64,000 nt of DNA from Ilex aquifolium (Eukaryota > Streptophyta > Magnoliopsida > Aquifoliales > Aquifoliaceae): the NCBI GenBank assembly GCA_951799425.1, contig OX637402.1, positions 2,356,501 to 2,420,500 of the forward strand, written 5' to 3'. A program made the translations under genes and the position numbers. Shown here piece by piece: positions 1 to 11,700 of this stretch. Numbering within the stretch: the first letter of the stretch is position 1; every line of letters begins with the position of its first letter. Under the pieces are notes generated by a model that was not told the origin of the DNA, searched no databases, and saw only the letters and a list, made by a program, of their open reading frames with translations.

Positions 1-128
1 TGAACTCTTCACATAGGAGGGCATTTGTGTATTTTTAGTCTATTATACTGCCCTTTCATTTGTACCGGGAATATAATAACACCGAGTAGGTGGTATTGCT
101 TAGTACCATATAGAAGGTATTTAAGTCA

Positions 129-1881
129 CTGTTCACACCGGGTCGGTACTACGACCCGAAAATAATACTGAACGAAAAATGTCAAACAAACAAGATATAA
201 GATGGGCCCCACATACTATTTTCCTAATCCCACCCCGTTATACCACTCATATCCTTGAAACAAACTAGCCCTACTATCCCAATTCAAACGAAACAGGTTT
301 AAATGAATATCCGTATTTCCGGTTCAATGTTATCCCTACAGGTGCATTTGGATAACTGGCAAGGATAGGAAAGGATATGACTTTTTGTTTCCTAACCCAT
401 CCCACCCAAACCCATTCAGCCACTTAATTGGATGGGTTATGTTTGCTATCCAATTCAAACCATTGTTTGGCAAGAAACAATTCAATTTCATGAGACCCAC
501 AGACTTTGATATTTGTTTTTGTAAATATTTACCATTTTACCTATTGACATACCCAATCCAATTTGTTTTTGGTTTTGTTATGAACAAAGTTTTCCATTGC
601 TTAGCATACCCATCAAAACATTAACCACCACAAAACACAAACAAAGCTTATCAGTTTGGATTGATGGGTTAACCTACCAAGATGAAATATTTCTCACATC
701 ACATTTATATATACATTAATATATTAATTAAATTGACAACACGTTCATAAACTGTAATAAATAAAATATACAAAAATACAACAAATTTATTCAATAAAAC
801 CTGCTAAGTGAGATCAACTTCCTGAACTAAATTTATTCAATACAAGACTTCTACAAGATGAGGTGCTAATTGAGGTGCAAGACACATAATAGAGATTTTT
901 ACATGGCTATGGTGAATGAAATTATAAGAGATGTTAGTGTGAGCAAATTTAATCATTAGACCAACATGATTAAGAACATTAGAACCAACAGAGTGAGGAC
1001 CCAATTCAGTCAAGGCCTTAACATGCTTTAGGGCTTCTTCGGTTCTTCCTCAGAGAAACCCCTATTGCCTGCCTACTCTGTCGTGAGTGGCATCGGAAGA
1101 ACTTTGAGACCTAATTCTCATACCAAGTATAATTAAGCAAGCACCTGATAGTCAAAAATTACCCAAAAAAATTAGAATTTTGATCCAACTACAACCACCA
1201 CCAAGAGAAAAAGACAGATGTTGTACTCTTTCAAATCATATGGCTTTGGAGACAGAAAAAAGGGTGGGAACGGTTGGCAAAAGCAGATATGGATCCCTTG
1301 GTGACCCAAAATCTCTTCTTCGTTCGGTCCAGAGAAAAGGAGAGAGAGAGAGAGAGAGAAACTTAGATGCTTACCTTTGAACAGCTTCTCCTTCGTCTTC
1401 GTCGTCGCCTTCACAGGAGCTCTCAACCCAAAAGAATGACTTGAAACGAGAGTGAGAAGAGATGCCTTGAATGTTATTCGAAAAAGGAGAAGGATAAATA
1501 TGTCATTACTCAAGAAAACCCGTCAACTGAGATTAAACCCACGATGGAGGTGGGTTAATTTTAACCCATGTAGAAGGGTTAAATTCTACTGTAGAATCCG
1601 GGTCAAGGTTTGACCCGGGATTTATATCCTAACTCAATAATCAGTTCCCAAACAAAGAATATGTAGGGCCCACTGCATTGTTAACCTAGTCTTATGGGTG
1701 TTAATCCAATTTATCGTACTCCCCAAACATACCCTACGAGCTAGTTTGTTTCAAGGATTAGAGTGGTATAAGGAGGTGGGATTAGAGAAATAGTACGTGA
1801 GACCCACCTTATATCTTGTTTGTTTAGTATTTTATAGCCAGTACTATTTTTCGGGTCGTAATATCGACCCAGTATGAACAG
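129..1881. mobile_element. 1.75 kb element with about 150-bp TIRs
   Basis: The left end (129-273) and the reverse complement of the right end (about 1735-1881) match at most positions, sharing CGGGTCG, TACGACCCGAAAA, CAAACAAACAAGATATAAG and CTTGAAACAAACTAGC. AGTCA occurs just outside both ends. Inside lie an AG microsatellite (about 1341-1362) and short reading frames of no recognised family. It is probably a non-autonomous DNA transposon; the superfamily was not determined. Confidence 0.7.
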
Positions 1882-1889
1882 TAGTCATA

Positions 1890-4082
1890 GGGTGTGTTTG
1901 GCAATTCATGGATGGACTGGACTGACTTGGATTTAAATCCCAAACCAATCCAGTGAAATTCCAATGGCCCGGATATGTTAGGGGGATAAAAGGAAATTGT
2001 GTTATCCAATCCCAAGTTTGGATAGTACATTATGATGTGGTTGATATATGGATAAACTTCAATTTTTTATTAAACATCTAATACCTTTGACATAAATTGA
2101 CCATTTTATCTTTAAATCCTATCCAATTCTATCTCCTGTTTGGCTTGAGAATTGTTGGTTACCATTTTTTTTTTTACTTTTTGATCATTGTTGGTTACCA
2201 ATTTAATATTGTAAAACATTTAAGAATGCTTATGTATTCACCAAATACATGTTATTACACGTTGAATTTATAATATGCTCACAAATTTATTTCATCCGCC
2301 AAAGATATTAAAATATTTAGGACAAAAAATGCCTAAATATAGGAAAAACTACGGCACAACCCAAATTTACATGAACCATAGTAGTAATTAACGATTTTTT
2401 TTTAAAATAAAATTAAATGAAGAAAAAATTATTTCCAATCACAAAAAAAAAATACAAGAAGCCAGTATGAGGAAAACCATATACATACCTCCTTCAAAAC
2501 ATGTTAAAAAGAAAAAAACTTGTGTTACAAAGAAAAAATATATACAACACACATGTACAGTCAAGTTGTGTTCTCCTTTATCAATAAAAAATGAGCACAT
2601 ATTTGTCGTCATTCAACTGCCAGAATTCCAAACCATTCTTTACAATGTTCACATGCACCATGGAATCAGCCTCTTTCACAAATTTACAATCAACTACACC
2701 ATATTCTTCAATTAAGCACAAACCATCCAAATAGCCTCCTGAACGCAGCCTACATGTTCCAACATATATCATGGTTAAAAGTGTCATCCAAACAACCGTT
2801 GCAAAGAAACATGTTAACAACTAAATTTAGATGTACACATTGTTTTAAGATGTATGTAATTTTTACTCCGAATACTTGTTTAAAATGGCTATTGTTATTT
2901 GAGTTATACATCCATCTGAAAATCAAACTGAGCAAGTGATTTTTTTTCCTCGAGTTCAAGAATTTCTCTTCTTCTAAAAACTCTCCCTCTACAAAAGAAA
3001 ATTATACACATCAAACCGAAATTGCGAAACCCTAACAAAATTGTTATTTTAGATAATTATTCTGATCAAACAAACTACATTCAATTTCAAAAACCATGCC
3101 TCACAAATTTGTTAATGTACCTAGCTTCCAAAGTTTTTGTTTTTTGGATTTTGTTATGATTGATCAGATCAGATAAATAAGAAAACCACCACTGCAAAAC
3201 ATTAATTGTTGTCATAAATGTTTGGTTGATTCAAACCATTGATGATTTTTTCCCAACCATATGAAATAACGCATTTTTTGCTCAAACACACATTTATGAA
3301 CAATACAGTATAAAAAGCACATAACCCAAACAAAACAAACAATAAGTCATCAATAAAACAAAACCATTAACCAATCCCCAAGCCACCCCCACCTTCCAAG
3401 CAACCCATTCCAAAATACTAAAAAATTGATTAATTTCAAAAGAAATATTTATTGTCAAAGTATTTTGGAGCAAAAGGCAACGGAATTACCCCAGCCCAGG
3501 TCAGAAAATTACCCATCAAAACACTGGAAACTCATCACAATTAACAGACTTGTTGGAAAATTAATCTTTGTCAGACCACTATAACCCGCAAAACAAATTG
3601 ATACACCTAAAAACTTAAATGAAAACACAAGAATTTTAGAACAAATAAAATAATCTCAGTAAAGTGACATAATAAAATAAACGAGTTTTATTCCTATCAC
3701 ATTTTCTTTAAAAATAACTGGTTGAAAAAAAAAATATCATACCGAAAATTTTCTTTTTAGCATATAGTTAGATCCCAATCTTAAACCACCATTTGATCAA
3801 ACCCAGGTATTGCAATGTAAAGGTTCGCTGTCGAGTATGGGAGAAAACCTAAACAAGAAAGTGGAGAGGATTTCATCTCTCAGCTAGTAGATTACAAAAA
3901 AATACATAGTATTGTACAAACGAAAAAAAATACATAGCACCAAGCTACGTTTTAGACGTTAGCCATTGAGGAAGAGAAGAAGAGAGAGAGACAGAGCAAT
4001 GAAGACAGTTCTCCCTAATTCAAACGAAAGATGAGGGACTAGCAGATCAAAACCAGGCAAGAGATAGAGAGACGAAGGACAC

Positions 4083-4130
<48 letters not shown>

Positions 4131-4477
4131 TACCTTCGACTGAAGGGGATAGGAGGCGCCGTTGTCAAAGTGGGGGACCAGTAGGTGAAAGGGAAGAGAA
4201 AGGGGGTAAAAACCCTACCTTAGTTACTGTTGAATGGGCATTTTAGTAATTTTATTCCTTATCCGGCCGATGGGCTTACTAATCCCAAACTTCAACTGGG
4301 TTTCATGTATCCTGATCAGGCGGGAGAACATACCAATTTCATACGGGCCAATTAATTCAAGCTCAACGAATATCCAATCCCTTTTGGAGAACCCAAAACT
4401 GGGATATGTGGGCCCCTATTATTTTTATCCAATCCAGCTTGTGATATCCACCTCTATCCTTCCAAACAAACACACCT
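1890..4477. mobile_element. PIF/Harbinger-like element, about 2.6 kb
   Basis: It starts GGGTGTGTTTGG and ends CCAAACAAACACACC, the inverted pattern usual for PIF/Harbinger elements, with ATA on both sides as a possible 3-bp target duplication. It begins eight bases after the preceding 129-1881 element. The inside is AT-rich and includes an AG microsatellite at about 4088-4124. I see no DDE transposase or Myb-like frame, so it is likely non-autonomous. Confidence 0.5.
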
Positions 4478-4610
4478 ATAATGCCTTGTAGATGGTATTA
4501 ATGAATACCACCTACCCGGTGATATTATTTTCATGGGTTAAATGAACGGACGGTATAAACATGCAAATTGACACAAATGCCCTCATTTGTTAAGAGTTTA
4601 CATATACAAA

Positions 4611-5048
4611 ATTAATTTTGAATTTTTTCCTTGTATTATGTTTAAGTGTATGGTGTACCTGATTTTTTTTTTAATTTTTTTAAAAAAAAAATTATTTTGA
4701 ATTTTTTCTTTGTATTATGTTTAAGCATACGGTGTTATCGTTTTTTTTTAATTATTTTTAAAAAAATTATTTGGAATTTTTTTTCTTATATTATGTTTAA
4801 ACGTACGGTGTCACCGATTTTTTTTTTATTTTTTTTAAAAAAAATTATTTTGAATTTTTTTTTTGTATTATGTTTAAGCATACAGTATTACCGTTTTTTT
4901 TTTTAATTTTTTTAAAAAAAATTATTTTGAATTATTTTCTTGTATTATGTTTAAGCGTATCGTGTTACAGGTTTTTTTTTTTTTAATTTCTAAAAAAAAA
5001 TTATTTTGAATTTTTTCTTTATATTATGTTTAAACTTACGGTGTTATA
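4611..5048 (+). repeat. Six tandem units of about 77 bp
   Basis: Units begin near 4611, 4691, 4767, 4844, 4921 and 5000. Each has TTATTTTGAATTTTTT, then a TATTATGTTTAAG core, then a CGGTGTTA-like word, then a T run followed by an A run that can pair with each other. Open frames here are low-complexity artefacts. The array sits in the right arm of the outer transposon and resembles subterminal repeats of long-TIR elements. Confidence 0.85.
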
Positions 5049-5229
5049 TAAGATGTGATAGAATATATGATTATTTGTGGAACCCACCATAGTACCTATT
5101 AAACAAACAAATAAGAGGAATGATGAGATAAAAATTTAAGACCGAGTATAATATACCATTGGATAGGAGTGGAATAAAAATAATTTCTAATACCACCCAA
5201 ATCTAATACCGTAAACAAACAGGCCCTAC

Positions 5230-5431
5230 ATGTTATGTATATATGCCGTGCCGTACCGTACCGTAAACCCCCCACCTCCCCCACCTTTATCTCTCTTCAG
5301 CTTTATTTGAAACTTGATTGCTGGGCTCACGTCCTCTACTAGCCAAAGCAAAATCAGTGTCCAGTACTTCAAGAATTAGCCGCTAATTCTGATGTTTTAC
5401 TGTAAATTCTAACCAACATTGGTCCATTTCT
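5230..5431 (+). promoter_or_regulatory. ARC3 5' flank and probable 5' UTR
   Basis: Only about 200 bp separate the end of the transposon stack from the ARC3 start codon. A TATA-like TATGTATATAT lies at 5234-5244, and a CT-rich stretch (TTTATCTCTCTTCAG, 5286-5300) could be at or near the transcription start. No transcript data are available, so the start site is inference. The core promoter either lies in this short stretch or uses transposon sequence. Confidence 0.35.
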
Positions 5432-5763
5432 ATGGATCTTCCTTCTTCGATAACTCTCCACACACTATCTCGTGCCTCTCTCTGCCCTTACGCATCGAAA
5501 AATTCTCACTTACTACATCGTAAAGGGTATCGGATAAGATTGGAATGTAAAGCCAAGCATGTTCGAGTTGAATTGAGTGCCGAGAATGATAAGGATGCTT
5601 CACTGAATGGGAATCGGAATTTGAATCGCGAGAATTCAGTGGAAGTTGGGAGTATATGGGAAAGTTCTGAGTTTTTAGAAGTTATTGGCATTGGAAGCAG
5701 GAAAGACGCCATTGTTGATTTCTGTTTTGGTTCCCCTTTCCTCTCCCCGGCATTGAGATTTTG
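5432..5763 (+). CDS. ARC3: ARC3 exon 1
   Basis: It encodes residues 1-110 plus two bases of a Trp codon. The first ATG gives a Ser/Thr/Arg-rich, acid-poor leader ([13 protein letters not shown]), as expected of a chloroplast transit peptide. The FtsZ-like region opens with [11 protein letters not shown], and the exon ends ALRF plus TG. The donor is GTACGC at 5764. Frame readable past this point runs into CA/CT-rich intron sequence and is not coding. Confidence 0.95.
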
Positions 5764-8700
5764 GTACGCTCTTTGTTATTTTTTTTTTCCAACACACTCA
5801 CGCCCCGTACACATACAAAAACATCCCCCCCCTCCCCCCCAAACAACACACACACACACAGAGATACGCCCCAGGCACATACACAACAAACACAGGTCTT
5901 CAGGGGTATTTTTAGGTAAGTAAAGGCAAGTTTGTTTATCATTTTATTAATTCGGGGCTAATGATACTGCGCGCATGAAATTTTTTAAAACTTTCACTGT
6001 CACTGGCTCTTCCTTTGCACAAAAGGATAGTAATGTACCCAACAACTGGACTACATTAAGTTTTACATCGGTAGGATATCAAAAGATCACAGCACGTTTC
6101 CCCCAGCAATTGTTTAATAGTTACACTTTAGCCCATAAAGAAGTTAGTTTTGTCTCCTGACATGTGGGAGGTCAACATAAGAGAATGAGAGACCATCTAC
6201 CAACTTCTGCACATTGCTATACTTCTGAAAAATTCGTGGTACAATCTGAGACTTCTAAACTTTAAAAGGATAAAGTGAAAAACATAAAAGTATTTTTGTC
6301 CATAATCCGCAACTCGATCCATCTGGTACGAGTTGCTAACATTGTAGGAATGGTATTATTTTTTTAATTTTCTGTTCTCAATAAATAAAATTATTACGTG
6401 CATACATGTACATTTGGCTTTGTTATGGTAGTTGAAAATTCCTAAGCAAATATTGGCTCAAAATTTTGTTTATCAGTTTTTGGGTTGGGATAGGGAGTGA
6501 GGAACTATATGAAAAATATTGTGACATGTTAAACACACTCTCTAGCTGAATTCACGTGGGATGGTACTTATTTTAAATGTGGCAATTGTAAAATTAATGG
6601 TGATTGTACAACTATAAACTAGTAGGCATGGACTAACAAGCTCTGTTCAAAGCTGGATAGGGAGATGCATTGTTGGACAAGATACTACATGATATAAACC
6701 AATGCTTCATGCAGCATCTTACACTCAGTTGCCTCGGGTTGTATCACTTGTGAGAAGTTATATGTTCAAAGCTTTAGAGTTACTCTAGTGTTAGATGCAC
6801 TTGTTAAAGTAGACAATATGAGAGTGAAGGCTTTGCCAAGGATTATTGGGGCAAATGACAATTTTTGGAGAACAAAGTTAAATATATGGAGTGACAATTT
6901 GATAGGTAATATTTTAGATTCTCTTGTCCACCAAACCTGGGAAACTATCTTTAATAGGATATGCGCAGTAAAAAAAGGTTGTGTCGTGAGATAGGTATAA
7001 AAAAAATCCAATAGCCACTTAAGAGGACCCGGGACTGTATAGTAGGAATGGAAAATTGAGAGGATGCACCCTCATGACTGGAATGTGATTTGGGAAACAT
7101 GGAAATAGCATTTGAAATCAGAAATGCCTGTGTACTACGACTAGAGTAACAGTTGTCTGATTGCCAAACGTTTCATTAAAAAATTATGGCAAAATGCTAA
7201 AATCGGAAATACAAAGTATCACAACGGGGACGCCAACAATGAGTAAAATGGCAGCTTGAAATATGGACTTACGAGTACAGGAGAGATGGATTGTTGACAT
7301 AATTGTTCATGCATGGGAACAACCATAGTGTTGCCTGCAAAGGCAAGTCCACATACTATCAACCCAACCAAACATACCAGCCCAGGGTGGAACTTGAACA
7401 AGTTGTCTTGGCTAGAAACAGTTGGAACCTGAGATTCGATCAATCCATGCTTGCCTCCAATACGTCGAAAGCATTCACAAGTGCCATTTTGACAATGAAA
7501 GTGGTCATGTGTATTCCTTTTGTAGGCAATCACATGCCAATTTCATTGGCAGAAGGGCAATTGCAAATGCTGTTGACGTATTGGAGGGCAAACATAGATC
7601 GATCAAATTCCGAGTTTGACATTTTTTCAACCTAGACAAATTGCTCAAGTTCTGCCTCAAGTTTGGATGTTTGGCTGAGTTAACACTATGTGAATTACCC
7701 TTATCGGCCAAGATTGTTGGTCCCATGAGAAAAATTCTATTCAGCATGATCAAATACTTCATTTTTTAAGTACTTGAGTTCATATTTTCTAATTATTATT
7801 TTTTTTTGGCTCATTGTTAGTTTCTCTATTGATCTTATGTTTTTGTTTTTCAATATATTTTTTGTTATTCCAATCATTAGTATATATCTAGTGGGCTATC
7901 CAATGTGGCTTATACTTATGGTCAAGAAGTTCATTTGAAGTAGTATTTCATGTTTTTTGTCTTGCAACAACCTTTTTTATGGTGAAACGTTTCTTTTCTA
8001 CAAAGTTTACCTAGTTTTGGTGGGGAAAAAATATGAACACTGAACAATATCGTTGCAATACTTCATGACTACGTCTTTTACAAAAGCCTATCCTTGTTAT
8101 GCATCTTCTTTAGAGTATGTGACATGCCATATATGACATACTAGTTATCGTCCAGATAGCATATCGGTTTGTGATCCAAGTACCATTGCTAAACCCCTTC
8201 TCCTTGTTGTGAATGTCAAAAAATTTATAAGTCTTCAGACCATGAGTTCACTTCCCATATGCCAAAAAATGTTCTATAGAAAAGTTGCATTCTAAAAAGT
8301 CAAGGTTGTTATGTCATATTACAAAGACTTAAACGTAGTTTGATAGCTTGACAATGGTTATAAATTAGCGAAAAGGATGATCTAGCTTACCTTTTATGTG
8401 AAATAAAGTCCATAAAGGACTCCCTCGAGAAAAGGCATGAACCTTTGCCCTGGCACGTGTTTAATGCAAGTTCTCTAAAAATAGCCTCGTCATGCCCTAA
8501 GAAGGAAGTGGGATAAGGGAGTTGTCTGCCTTCCTTGCAAAACAAGTCTAGAGCATGTTAGGTTACATTAATTTCCTTTTTAATGCCTCAATTTAGTTCC
8601 CTAAAAAATAGATCTCATGTAGAGCTTCAATGTTAAAAATGTAAAGAGAGCTTGTATCCTATATCAAATGATTAGGATCATCCAAAGTTGGTTTGTATGC

Positions 8701-11700
8701 TAGAAGGTTCTCTTCACTCATTGTCAATTAGTTTTGGGTTGGATGCTCTAAGATGATATCAAAGCTAGACCTTAGATGCTCAGTGCACCAAGTTTCTTAT
8801 CAATTTGCATTTGCTTGTATGCATATTTGTCAATTTGTTTATTAGTCCCACGTGCGAGCTTGATCCCACGTAAGAGAGGGTGTAAAGAGAGTTTGTATTC
8901 CACACTAAATGATTAGGATCATCAAATATTGATTTATATGCTTGACGGCCTTCTCCATTGATTGCAAATTAGTTTCGGGTTGGATTCTTTAACAAAAAAT
9001 ATCTAAGATTGAGAATGGTTTGAGAGCATTCATTCAAAATTATGAAAATATATCGGGAGTGGCTTTTTTGGTCTCTCTTTTGCTTATCCACTTCCTATTT
9101 TCTGTAAGATTGATTTGTTCTTGAAACTTGAAACTCATTGGAGGTGAAAATGTTTTGCACGAATTGTCGTTAGTCACAAGACTCATTGTCATTACCAAAT
9201 TTTACAAACCTTTTATAATCAACGTATCTTAGTCTTTTCCCAACTATTTTCCGGTTGACCTTGAATCTTGTTTGCCATTTTCATATTTCTAGAGCCATAT
9301 TTTCTGCCAACCCTTAAGCTGTCATACCTTTTTTTGCTATCACGTTCAAAGCTAATGTCTATATTTTGCATTACCTTTGATATGTATTATGTCACTCGCC
9401 CTCTTCGGTGTAGGATTAGGTCCTAGAAATATGTCCAAATTAGCTATGCCGATCCTATCCTAATTTATTTTTTATTGGTTCTACTTTTACTATTTAATGG
9501 ATATATTAATTCCTAACTTCGTCATTTGTGTTTACCACGCATCCTTCTCTACATCCTCATTTTCACCTCACTTGTTTGTTAGCATGTTGTTTCTTGACTG
9601 TCCAACAGTCAGATGCTCATTTGAACATTAATTCTTCAAGAGCAATAGTTTTACTTGCATACATTTTTTCTTCATGATAGGGTTGGTTATTGGATTTTTC
9701 CTTTATATTCAACCATAGGGGTTCTTAGTGAGGATTGAGAGAGGCGCTAGAATGGCCGACATTGAAGAAGCAACCATTTGAACCTAAAAAGCCCAAGGTT
9801 GGGGGTCAGTGGAGAGAGATGCCCATATACTAAAAGTCGTTTTGATGGTTATGCACAAATAATAGCGGTTTCATGGTAATTTGTTGATCCTTGGAAAAAA
9901 TTTGGTCAAAGGTGCTAATACTGGCAGGAAATATGATACCAGGTAGACTGCCCGAACAAAAAGGTAAAAGAGAGGTTGGTGTGGGATTGTTGGATTGTAG
10001 TCATATTGGTGTTGTATCAAGCAACTTTTAGAATGGGGTTTCAATGATGGATGGGTCTTAGTTGATTTTTTAATAGACTTCTTACCATGGTGGTTTTTTT
10101 GATAAATGGTGGTGGTTTGGGTTAGAGAGAGAGGGCGAAAGATAAAGCTGTAACAGGTGGTGGCATGGTGTTGATTTTGTTGTTCTTATCTGGTTAATGA
10201 ATTTCACTAGTAAGGGGTGGTTGTGGTGGCAATGTTGCTTTAGTGGCGCTGATTGGGTTTCTATGGTTTGAGGGATTTGGTTGAAACTAAATGCAGTTGT
10301 GGACTAGGAGAGCAATTTCACAAATGAAATGGATCAGCAAATAATGGGGGGAAATAGCCACACCCAAATATATTGGTAAATACTTTAGGATTTTGTGTTT
10401 AACTATAATCTCAGTGACAAAAGTAGCACATCAACAACTAAATATGTGTTGTGGCCCAACTTCGGGTGGTCTATGCTTTTTGGCCTATGTCACATTCTCA
10501 AGACCCATTTGCTCACTCTTTAAGATGATTTGGATATAAGTTAATTTTGGCTTGACGTCAGGGTGTTGCAATCTATTATACCACTATACATAACATATGG
10601 CAGACTGCCCTGTGTCAACAAATGAGTTCAGATAAGGTCTGTGAAATCCAGAAAATCGATTTTCACATTTCATGTGGAGTTGCTCTCAAGTCGTCTGTGA
10701 GCAAGTGGAGAGTGCGTCTTCCACGCCTGGGTGGTGGGTTAGGGCAGTTAAGCCTCAATGCTTCTAAGCGCACATCCTAAATCAAATATACATGATTGTT
10801 AATATTGATAAGTTACCAAGTATAAAATATTGTGAACCCACAAGCTATTATATAAAGTAAAGTAAGACTAGAGTACTAAAGGAGGTATCATATTGAAAGT
10901 TACAAAGGTACAACTTTTGGGGTGTGAATTACAACTCCAAAGGGCATGATCGATCAAAAAAAAGTTACAATTTCAAAGTCAAGTTACAACTCGTAAAGGA
11001 GAAGGTACAACTATTTGAAGTAATTTATGATTGATCCTGAATTATCTGAAGCATTTGTAACTTCACTTTTAAAAGGTGTAACTTGACTTTTAAAAGTAAT
11101 AACTTTGGGTACGGTAACAATTCTTTTTTCGGTGCCGTAGTGCTATCCTGTTCATTTGTTCAAAGTTAATTAATTTTGCTTTATTGACATGCTATTGTAA
11201 TACATATAGTTATTTCTTTTGCCCTTATTGGTATGAAGATTTGTTAAGCATTCAATATGTATCTGGATGCACTTATTAGAATCAAATTAACTGGATTGCA
11301 GGAATATTCTTGTGAAGGATTCAGTGAAAGTGCAACTACAACAAAGGTCCCTCAGAAAAGGTTAACTCTTTATAAATAATTCTGCTCATATTAATTGTTA
11401 TATCTCGCTTTTCTTTCTCTTTTAACTTTTTTTTTAGTCGAGCCAAGCCATGTGTGCAAAGAACAATTTTAAAGTCTATTAATGGGTGATTTTCTTGAAC
11501 CTATGGGGTGGGCCTGTTTAGAATAATGGTGGCCCCGAGGACGCAAAATCTACTTTAATAATGGATGATGGAAGAGAGAGAATGGCTTTAGGTCGGCCAA
11601 GGATGTGAAATCTAGTTTGATTCAGGGTTGTATCAGTGAGCTTGTAAGCATGGGTCAATATGATAATGCCCATAGTCAGATGCCAGTTCAGTTCCTTCCA

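Larger units (their letters stand above)
1..5229. mobile_element. Nested TIR DNA transposons upstream of ARC3
   Basis: The block reads as several DNA transposons inserted in one another. Bases 1-128 and the reverse complement of about 4478-4605 match along their whole length, including GAGGGCATTTGTGT and GGGTAGGTGGTATT-type stretches, so they are two arms of one outer element. Outside the right arm come a tandem repeat (4611-5048) and a terminal-looking segment ending near 5227 with AAACAAACAGGCCC. The matching left terminus would lie before the window. The ends resemble PIF/Harbinger-type GGGCCTGTTTG termini, which is inference. No transposase reading frame was recognised, so the elements look non-autonomous. 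Confidence 0.5.

Noticed and set aside
4646-4906. Phe-rich open frame
   Set aside because: It is a product of the T-rich 77-bp tandem array.
5764-5923. Extension of ARC3 exon 1 to 5923
   Set aside because: The frame stays open by chance through CA-rich intron; the exon 2 join at GTACGC gives the conserved protein.
7219-7762. Minus-strand membrane or Cys-rich protein
   Set aside because: No family match, two different frames, no consistent start or splice structure. Left as unidentified.
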